Positions 5,776 through 11,216 of a stretch of 14,059 nt of DNA are shown here, piece after piece; the first letter of the stretch is position 1, and each line of letters opens with the position of its first letter. Source of the stretch: FEN-727 sp036508635 (GTDB lineage Bacteria; Actinomycetota; Geothermincolia; Fen-727; Anoxymicrobiaceae); assembly GCA_036508635.1 (NCBI GenBank), contig DATCGY010000080.1, positions 1 to 14,059 of the forward strand, written 5' to 3'. The notes under the pieces were generated by a model that worked only from the letters and a program-made list of their open reading frames with translations, was not told where the DNA came from and made no database searches. A program made the position numbers and the translations under genes.

Positions 5776-8625
5776 TTGAAGAAAGTCGTTGCCCTTTCAG
5801 CGTTACTTGTGTTTGCGTTTGCAGCTTTATTGCCCGGGCTTGCGTCGGGGCAGACGCGCCGTGGTGGTTCCGGCGCCCCGGAACGCAGCGGCGAGGTTTC
5901 GTCGAAAGTCATTCCGCCTGGTGCCCAATACGTGCCGGGTGAGCTCATCGTAAAGTTCAAAGGTGGTTCCGGGGCGGGCGGAGCCGGGGAGCTCAGGCAG
6001 CGCGTGCGGGCGGCGTCGAGCAGGGTGCTCGGGGGCACCGGGGCTGAGGTGCTCGAAGTACCGACTGCCCATCTCGAGAGCTCGATAAGAGTTCTGCGCG
6101 AGTCGGGGCTTGTCGATTACGCCGAGCCCAACTACATCAGGCACACCGACGCGTTCAACCCCGACGATCCGAGGTACAGCGCGGGCGACCAGTGGAACAT
6201 GAAGCAGCCGTACTCCGGTGGGGGCATTGACATGCCGGACGCCTGGGAGCAGGTCCACTCGGTCACGGGCAACTACGGGGGCGACCCGTCGGTGGTGGTC
6301 GCCATAATCGACACCGGGGTCGCTTACCGCAACGGGGGAGGTTATCAGCAGGCCGACGACCTGGCCGGCACCCACTTTACGAGGGGATACGACTTCGTCC
6401 ACGGAGACCCGTACGCGGACGACGACAACGGCCACGGCACCCACGTATGTGGCACGGTCGCGCAGACGACCAACAATACCAATAAGTGCGCGGGTATCGC
6501 TTTCGACTGCACAATCATGCCCATCAAGGTCCTCGATAGCAACGGGTCCGGCTCGGACGACGACATCATATCCGGCCTGGAGTTCGCGGCGGACCATGGC
6601 GCCGAAGTTGCCAACATGAGCCTTTCCGGACCTGAGCCCAATGAAGCGCTCAAGGACGCGTGCGACTACGCATTCGGAAAAGGCGTTGTCGTGTGTGCAT
6701 CGTCAGGCAACAACAACACGAGCTTCGTCGACTATCCAGCGGCATACTCCTCGTGCGTCTCGGTCGGGGCTACGAGACGTAACAAAGCCCGAGCGGGGTA
6801 CTCCAACTACGGAAGCGCCCTCGACGTCATGGCACCGGGGGGCGACGCCGGCTTCCCCATCTACCAGGAGACGTACGCCACCGAGGGCCAACCATCGAGC
6901 GGCTTCGCGGTGAAGCCGTATTCCGGCACCTCCATGGCGTCTCCGCACGTCGCCGGGACATGCGCGCTGGTCAAGGCCGTGCATCCCACGTGGAACGCGA
7001 GCCAGGTCCGCGGCGCGGTCTGTCTCAGCTGTCATGATCTTGGGAGTGCCGGGTGGGACGTCCAGACCGGGTGGGGGCTCATCAACGCATACGAGGCGGT
7101 GAGGATGACTCAGCCGGGCTCTACCGGACCGGCGCTCACCGGTATGACTCCGCAATACGGGATGGCGGGTTCGTCCGTGGCCGTGACAGCCCTGGGCACC
7201 AACTTCTACAACCCGAGCAAGCTCACGCTGGAGCGCGCGGGAGAGAGCGGCGTCGGGGGCACTGGCGTCTCACAGGCGGGAACGACCAGGGTGTCGTGCC
7301 ACCTGGACCTGAGCGGCGCTCAGCCGGGGCTCTGGGACGTGGTCATCGAGGACAAAGCACTGAGGTCGGCGACCCTGCAGGGCGGCTTCTCGGTCGATGC
7401 CGCGAACAATCACACCTGGTATCTCGCCGAGGGTTCGACCAACTACGGCTTCGAGACGTTCATCCTGATCCAGAACCCGACGACGGCTACTGCCAACGTG
7501 AACGTCACCCTGATGGCGCCGGACGGGGCTCACGGGCCGTACCCCGTAACGGTTGCTCCCACCAGCAGGGCGACGATGAGGGTTAACGATGTCCTTCCGG
7601 GGACGGACGTCTCGGCCAGGGTAACGGCCGACCAGGACATAATCTGCGAGCGCTCCATGTACTGGGGCAACCGAATCGAGGGAACCGATTCGATCGGCGT
7701 TCAAGCCCCCTCTTACAACTGGTACTTCGCGGAAGGCAGTACCAACAACGGCTTTAACACGTTCCTGCTCATACAAAACCCCAATGCGCGCTCCGCGTAC
7801 GTCGAGGTCACTTACCTGACGCCGTCCGGGGCGGTCGCGAAGGACCCGTTCACCATCGACGGAAACAGCCGTTATTCAATCAATATCGCGGACGAACTCC
7901 CTGCCAGGGACATGTCGATCCAGGTGGTCGCCGACCAGCGTGTGATAGCCGAGCGCTCGATGTACTGGGACGGCATGCGCGGCGGGCACGACTCCATCGG
8001 GACTAACTCCCCGGCTCAGCACTGGTACCTCGCCGAGGGATCGACCGACTGGGGCTTCGACGAGTGGGTCCTGCTCGGAAACCCGAACACCACGGCGGCG
8101 AGAGTCCAGCTCACATACCAGACCCCGACCGGTCCCGTGTCCCAGGCTCCGGTTACCGTGCCGGCGCAGTCGCGCGTGACCGTGCACGTCAACGCCGCGC
8201 TGCCCAACAAGGATGTTTCCGTCGAGGCTGAGTCCAACACCGGCATAGTGGTCGAGCGCTCCATGTACTGGAATAACGGCACCGGTAAAGCTGGGCACTG
8301 TGAGATCGGGGTACCGCAGCCCAGGCAGCAGTGCTTCCTGGCCGAGGGCTCGACCGACTGGGGCTTCGACGAATGGGTGCTAATCCAGAACCCGAACGAT
8401 ACCGAGTGCAATATCGGAATCGACTACATGACCGAACAGGGACTCATACCTACGACCGGGTTCAGCATGCCAGCCAACAGCCGTATGACCGTGCATGTCA
8501 ACTCACAGGTGCCGTACCTCGACACCTCGACCAAGGTGTATTCGAACCTGCCTATCATGGTCGAACGGGCCATGTACTGGAACAACCGTGGCGCCGGTCA
8601 CGTATCGTTTGGTCTCAACAAATAG
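5776..8625 (+). CDS. Secreted subtilisin-family (S8) protease with TIG-like domain and four C-terminal repeats
   Basis: The product has 949 residues. A signal peptide (MKK, then a hydrophobic stretch to about residue 25) is followed by a prodomain at about 50-122 (VPGELIVKFKGG; VDYAEPNYI), as in fervidolysin-like subtilases. The catalytic triad is Asp179 (IIDTGVA), His220 (DNGHGTHVCGT) and Ser386 (SGTSMASPHVAGT), with oxyanion Asn312 (SSGNNN). An IPT/TIG-like domain covers about 450-545. Four repeats start at residues 548, 649, 750 and 853, each with [WC]-[YF]-[LF]-A-E-G-S-T, GF[ED]/GFN, NPN/NPT and ERSMYW/ERAMYW. The chain ends in FGLNK, like the VGISK end of the C1 protease, with no recognisable cell-wall anchor. 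It probably acts outside the cell on proteins or peptides. The gene stands alone on the plus strand, and its long structured leader suggests separate regulation. Odd point: the fourth repeat has Cys instead of the invariant first Trp. The catalytic assignment is secure; the substrate is unknown. Confidence 0.95.
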   Translation: MKKVVALSALLVFAFAALLPGLASGQTRRGGSGAPERSGEVSSKVIPPGAQYVPGELIVKFKGGSGAGGAGELRQRVRAASSRVLGGTGAEVLEVPTAHLESSIRVLRESGLVDYAEPNYIRHTDAFNPDDPRYSAGDQWNMKQPYSGGGIDMPDAWEQVHSVTGNYGGDPSVVVAIIDTGVAYRNGGGYQQADDLAGTHFTRGYDFVHGDPYADDDNGHGTHVCGTVAQTTNNTNKCAGIAFDCTIMPIKVLDSNGSGSDDDIISGLEFAADHGAEVANMSLSGPEPNEALKDACDYAFGKGVVVCASSGNNNTSFVDYPAAYSSCVSVGATRRNKARAGYSNYGSALDVMAPGGDAGFPIYQETYATEGQPSSGFAVKPYSGTSMASPHVAGTCALVKAVHPTWNASQVRGAVCLSCHDLGSAGWDVQTGWGLINAYEAVRMTQPGSTGPALTGMTPQYGMAGSSVAVTALGTNFYNPSKLTLERAGESGVGGTGVSQAGTTRVSCHLDLSGAQPGLWDVVIEDKALRSATLQGGFSVDAANNHTWYLAEGSTNYGFETFILIQNPTTATANVNVTLMAPDGAHGPYPVTVAPTSRATMRVNDVLPGTDVSARVTADQDIICERSMYWGNRIEGTDSIGVQAPSYNWYFAEGSTNNGFNTFLLIQNPNARSAYVEVTYLTPSGAVAKDPFTIDGNSRYSINIADELPARDMSIQVVADQRVIAERSMYWDGMRGGHDSIGTNSPAQHWYLAEGSTDWGFDEWVLLGNPNTTAARVQLTYQTPTGPVSQAPVTVPAQSRVTVHVNAALPNKDVSVEAESNTGIVVERSMYWNNGTGKAGHCEIGVPQPRQQCFLAEGSTDWGFDEWVLIQNPNDTECNIGIDYMTEQGLIPTTGFSMPANSRMTVHVNSQVPYLDTSTKVYSNLPIMVERAMYWNNRGAGHVSFGLNK
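7417..8622 (+). repeat. Four ~102-aa tandem repeats in the S8 protease
   Basis: Units begin at 7417, 7720, 8023 and 8332 (spacings 303, 303 and 309 bp) and the last ends at the stop codon. They share the landmarks of the repeats in the C1 protease (AEGST, GF-, Q/GNPN, the NSR turn, AERSMYW, SIG). The cysteine found at AEGCT in three C1-protease units is always Ser here. Unit 4 begins C-F-L where the others have W-Y-[LF]. Confidence 0.9.
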
Positions 8626-8730
8626 TGCCGGGAGCGTTGTCTGAGTCCGCTTATGCCGGTTGGCATCGATCATGGTGGAAAACCGATTAAAGAGCTAGAA
8701 ATAGACGATGGTTGGATTAATTGCGAGCAT

Positions 8731-8737
8731 GGGAGGA
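8731..8737 (+). promoter_or_regulatory. Shine-Dalgarno site of the ferredoxin-like gene
   Basis: GGGAGGA lies 9 nt before the TTG at 8747. A TAA at 8738-8740 in the same frame rules out any start further upstream, so this site decides the start. Confidence 0.65.
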
Positions 8738-8746
8738 TAACAGCGT

Positions 8747-8965
8747 TTGTTATTGAAGATTCCTTGGGTGGACCGGAACAAGTGCACGAGGGAAATGGAC
8801 TGCCGGGCCGCCAGGTACTGCAAGAAGGAAGCTTTCCAGGCTCAGCCCGAATCCAAAGAGGAGCCGGGTAGGCAGAAAGACTTCCCGCTTATAGATCTCG
8901 AGCTGTGTAAACAGTGCGGAGACTGCGAGAAAGCGTGCACCGAGGGCGCGGTCAAGATGATATAA
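8747..8965 (+). CDS. Small ferredoxin-like 4Fe-4S protein
   Basis: The product has 72 residues and starts at TTG. The C-terminal part has a full cluster motif, C54-x2-C57-x2-C60-x3-C64 (CKQCGDCEKAC), followed by TEGAVKM, as in bacterial ferredoxins. The N-terminal part has C13-x5-C19-x5-C25 (KCTREMDCRAARYCKKEAF), a spacing unlike the usual CxxCxxCxxxC. With seven cysteines, one 4Fe-4S cluster is certain in principle; a second would need an unusual or non-cysteine ligand. A charged linker (QPESKEEPGRQ) joins the two parts. The thioredoxin gene starts 77 nt downstream and the radical SAM activase follows, so this protein may supply electrons to one of them (inference). No signal peptide; cytoplasmic. 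Confidence 0.78.
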   Translation: MLLKIPWVDRNKCTREMDCRAARYCKKEAFQAQPESKEEPGRQKDFPLIDLELCKQCGDCEKACTEGAVKMI

Positions 8966-9032
8966 GATGAGCCCGAGCGAGACTGGTTCCGAGCGGGCGG
9001 CACGCGGTCAAGAGGCCGTCGGGCGTTGTGAC

Positions 9033-9038
9033 AGGAGG
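9033..9038 (+). promoter_or_regulatory. Shine-Dalgarno site of the thioredoxin gene
   Basis: AGGAGG ends 4 nt before ATG 9043, so the ATG is preferred over the in-frame GTG at 9028, which would place this site inside the coding region. Confidence 0.8.
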
Positions 9039-9042
9039 AACT

Positions 9043-9372
9043 ATGGCAGACGTCCTGGAAGTAAACGACGACAACTTCGAGTCAGAGGTGCTCAAGACCG
9101 AAAAGCCGGCGCTCGTCGATTTCTGGGCTCCCTGGTGCGGACCGTGTCGCATGATGCATCCCGTCATTGAGAGCCTCTCTGAAGAGTACGAGGGCAAAGC
9201 CGTCATCGCCCGGTGCAACGTGGATGACAACCCGGCGATTGCCGGCAGGTTCAACGTGACGGCGATACCGACCATGATCCTCTTCAACGCCGGGCAGCCG
9301 GTCGAGACAATGATCGGTGTGACTCCCGCCGAGGAGATCAAGAAGCGTCTAGACGCGACAGCCGGCGTGTGA
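9043..9372 (+). CDS. trxA: Thioredoxin
   Basis: This is a 109-residue single-domain thioredoxin, the usual length. The active site is WCGPC with Cys32 and Cys35 (VDFWAPWCGPCRMMHP), and the cis-proline loop is present at Pro76 (TAIPTMILF). It reduces protein disulfides in the cytoplasm; there is no signal peptide. A third cysteine, Cys58 (ARCNVDD), lies outside the active site. Its stop codon overlaps the GTG of the radical SAM gene by 4 nt, so the two are probably translationally coupled. No thioredoxin reductase gene is in the window; the ferredoxin-like protein upstream raises the possibility of ferredoxin-linked reduction (inference). Family assignment is very sure; which cellular thioredoxin role it serves is not. 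Confidence 0.95.
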   Translation: MADVLEVNDDNFESEVLKTEKPALVDFWAPWCGPCRMMHPVIESLSEEYEGKAVIARCNVDDNPAIAGRFNVTAIPTMILFNAGQPVETMIGVTPAEEIKKRLDATAGV

Positions 9373-10103
9373 TTGACCTGCAGATCAAAGGCTTCATCCC
9401 CAACACCATGCTCGATTGGGAAGGGATGCTTGCTTCCACCATCTTCTTGCCCGGATGTAACTTCAGGTGCCCGTTCTGTCAGAATCCCGACCTCGTTCTA
9501 CATCCCGAGAGGCTTGAGACAGTACCGCTCGCCGAGGTCAAAGATTATCTTCGCGAGCGTGAAGGCTGGGTGGAAGGCGTCTGCATCACCGGCGGGGAGC
9601 CGTGCCTGCACCAGGGCCTTCCGGAACTGTGCGCGGAACTCAAGGCCGAGGGTGTGGGCGTGAAGCTCGATACCAACGGGTCGGTTCCCGACATGCTTCA
9701 GCGCGTTATCGATGACGGCCTCGTCGACTATGTCTCGATGGATATCAAGGCTCCGCTCGAGCCCCGCCCTTACAAGGTGGCGACCGGCGTGGACAGGCCG
9801 GAGATGCTCGAGGCGGTCTTCAGCAGTATCCACCTGATCAGGGCTTCCAGGCTGGGACACGAATTCCGGACCACTGTCGTACCCATGATGCACGGACCCG
9901 CGGAGGTGGCACGCATCGCCGAGTTCCTCCAGGGGGAGGAACGTTTTGTCCTCCAGCACTTCAGTCCCAGGGACACGCTGGATCCAAGGTTCGCTTCCCT
10001 TCGCCCGTTTACCGAAGAGGACATGGAAACCATGCTTGCCGCTGCCAGCCGATTTGTGCCGGGTACCGTAGTACGAGGCGCCCCTGATGCCTTCCAAGGC
10101 TGA
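9369..10103 (+). CDS. Radical SAM activating enzyme (NrdG/PflA-like, TIGR02495 type)
   Basis: The product has 244 residues and starts at GTG. The radical SAM cluster motif is C30-x3-C34-x2-C37 (GCNFRCPFCQNPDLV), the SAM-binding GGEP is at 75-78 (CITGGEPCLH), and the later DTNGS and SMDIKAPL strands match the family. The opening KGFIPNTMLDWEGMLASTIFLPGC is typical of the 'anaerobic ribonucleotide reductase activating protein' group TIGR02495. Such enzymes cleave S-adenosylmethionine to install a glycyl radical on a partner enzyme in anaerobic metabolism. No glycyl radical enzyme or class III ribonucleotide reductase lies in the window, so the partner is unknown. The gene overlaps the thioredoxin gene by 4 nt. 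The extra ferredoxin domain of some activases is absent, which the small ferredoxin upstream could make good (inference). Confidence 0.92.
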   Translation: MIDLQIKGFIPNTMLDWEGMLASTIFLPGCNFRCPFCQNPDLVLHPERLETVPLAEVKDYLREREGWVEGVCITGGEPCLHQGLPELCAELKAEGVGVKLDTNGSVPDMLQRVIDDGLVDYVSMDIKAPLEPRPYKVATGVDRPEMLEAVFSSIHLIRASRLGHEFRTTVVPMMHGPAEVARIAEFLQGEERFVLQHFSPRDTLDPRFASLRPFTEEDMETMLAAASRFVPGTVVRGAPDAFQG

Positions 10104-10110
10104 CCGGACC

Positions 10111-10238
10111 GTTGATGCCACCCCCACCCGGACCTTCTTCCTTCGAGGGAGGCGTCAACTACATCCCCACCCTGACCCTCCGGGGGGAGCATTAACGCCA
10201 CCCCCACCCAGAACCTCCCCACTCGAGGGGGAGGGAAG
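10111..10238. repeat. Three tandem copies of a GC-rich intergenic repeat
   Basis: Units at about 10111-10152, 10153-10188 and 10190-10238 share the form G[TC][TC][AG]A[TC]GCCACCCCCACCC followed by a C-rich then G-rich palindrome around TCGAGGG (for example CTCCCCACTCGAGGGGGAG). A related copy lies at 13339-13390, between two minus-strand genes. The units fill the gap between the activase and DUF89 genes. They look like a dispersed palindromic intergenic repeat; the middle copy is the most degenerate. Confidence 0.75.
10230..10234 (+). promoter_or_regulatory. Shine-Dalgarno site inside an intergenic repeat
   Basis: GGAGG at the 3' edge of the last repeat unit is 6 nt before TTG 10241 of the DUF89 gene. 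If that TTG is the true start, the repeat provides the ribosome binding site. Confidence 0.5.
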
Positions 10239-10240
10239 AA

Positions 10241-11116
10241 TTGGCGGAAGATATGAAGATACAACCTGAATGTTTCTTGTGCGCGATGCGGCAGGCGCTG
10301 TCGGCGGCAAAGCTGGCGAGCGACAACAAGGAGTTCCTCCACGAGTGCATGGTGGAGACGGCGCGGATACTGGCAAGTGCGAGCCGGGACCAGACGCCTC
10401 CCGAGGGCGGCGAGATATTCTACCGGATGATCCGAGAGCGCACCGGGAACCCAGACCCGTTCAAAGAGCAGAAGAAGCGTCAGAACGATGTCGTTGTTGC
10501 TCTCCTGCCGTGGCTTCGCGAGACGGTTGCCGCAGCTGAAGACCCGCTGCTGATGGCGGTGCGGTTAGCCATCGCCGGCAACGTTGTCGACCCTGGCGCC
10601 CACGAGTCGTTCGACCTCGAGACGAGCGTAACGGACGCCGTCGCCGGTGAGGCGGGCCTGGAGGCCTATCCCGCACTCGCGGAACGGCTCGCTGACGCGA
10701 AGCAAGCGCTGGTCGTCGCAGACAACTGTGGCGAGATCGTCTTTGACCAGGTCTTGATCGAGACGATACTCGAGACCGCTGCCAAGGAAGGGCGCGAGCT
10801 CGAGGTCATCCTCGCGGTCCGGGCCGGGCCCATCATCAACGATGTGACCAGGGCCGAAGCCCACGACCTGGGGCTCGACCGGCTTTGCACCGTGATCTCC
10901 AGCGGCTCGGAGATGCCAGGTACGGTCATCGAGCGGTCGACGCTGGAGTTCCAGGACGTCTTTCGCACCGCCGACCTGGTCATCTCAAAAGGCCAGGGCA
11001 ACTGGGAAACCCTCGAAGACTGCGGCCGCCAAATATTCTTCCTCTTCCAGGCCAAATGCCCCGTCGTCGCCACCATCAACTCCTGCCCCGTCGGCCAACC
11101 CCTCCTCCTCACTTGA
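10241..11116 (+). CDS. DUF89/ARMT1-family protein, putative metal-dependent phosphatase
   Basis: The product has 291 residues (287 if started at ATG 10253). It matches the prokaryotic DUF89 group: an N-terminal C-x2-C pair (PECFLCAMRQAL), an all-helical N-terminal half, then the conserved AIAGNVVDPG, VVADNCGEIVFD, VRAGPIINDVTR, SGSEMPGT and ISKGQGNWETL. The Asn/Asp residues in DNCGE and INDVT match the metal and phosphate site of the family. DUF89 proteins include phosphatases that remove damaged sugar phosphates or related metabolites; the substrate here is unknown. The start is ambiguous: TTG 10241 has the better ribosome binding site, while MKIQPECFLC from ATG 10253 looks like the usual family start. 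It is 137 nt after the activase gene on the same strand, across GC-rich repeats, so co-transcription is possible. An inverted repeat begins 8 nt after its stop. Confidence 0.9.
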   Translation: MAEDMKIQPECFLCAMRQALSAAKLASDNKEFLHECMVETARILASASRDQTPPEGGEIFYRMIRERTGNPDPFKEQKKRQNDVVVALLPWLRETVAAAEDPLLMAVRLAIAGNVVDPGAHESFDLETSVTDAVAGEAGLEAYPALAERLADAKQALVVADNCGEIVFDQVLIETILETAAKEGRELEVILAVRAGPIINDVTRAEAHDLGLDRLCTVISSGSEMPGTVIERSTLEFQDVFRTADLVISKGQGNWETLEDCGRQIFFLFQAKCPVVATINSCPVGQPLLLT

Positions 11117-11123
11117 AAAACAA

Positions 11124-11203
11124 GGGGGTCAGGTCTTTTATTGTTTACTAATATGGCTAACTCGATCAGAGGGCAAAAGCAAACAATAAAAGACCTGACC
11201 CCC
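11124..11203. repeat. 80-bp element with 23-bp perfect terminal inverted repeats
   Basis: The arm 11124-11146 (begins GGGGGTCAGGTC, ends TTATTGTTT) and the arm 11181-11203 are perfect reverse complements over 23 bp, around a 34-nt centre. It occupies the space between the convergent DUF89 and LUD-fusion genes, beginning 8 nt after one stop codon and ending 13 nt before the other. It carries no gene. It resembles a MITE or REP-type element; it would also form a strong hairpin in RNA from either strand and could act as a bidirectional transcription barrier. Confidence 0.8.
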
Positions 11204-11216
11204 AATCCCCAATCCA

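Noticed and set aside
8660..8691. Promoter for the ferredoxin operon (TTGGCA plus an AT-rich box)
   Set aside because: The spacing of 19-20 nt and weak -10 match are not good enough to call.
8653..8871. ATG-started frame of 72 codons overlapping the ferredoxin-like gene
   Set aside because: It lacks a well-placed ribosome binding site and turns into non-family sequence where it overlaps the cysteine-rich frame. The first ~35 codons look protein-like, so a frameshift or small upstream gene cannot be fully excluded.
9028..9042. GTG start for the thioredoxin
   Set aside because: The Shine-Dalgarno site at 9033-9038 would lie inside the coding region; ATG 9043 fits it and the family length.
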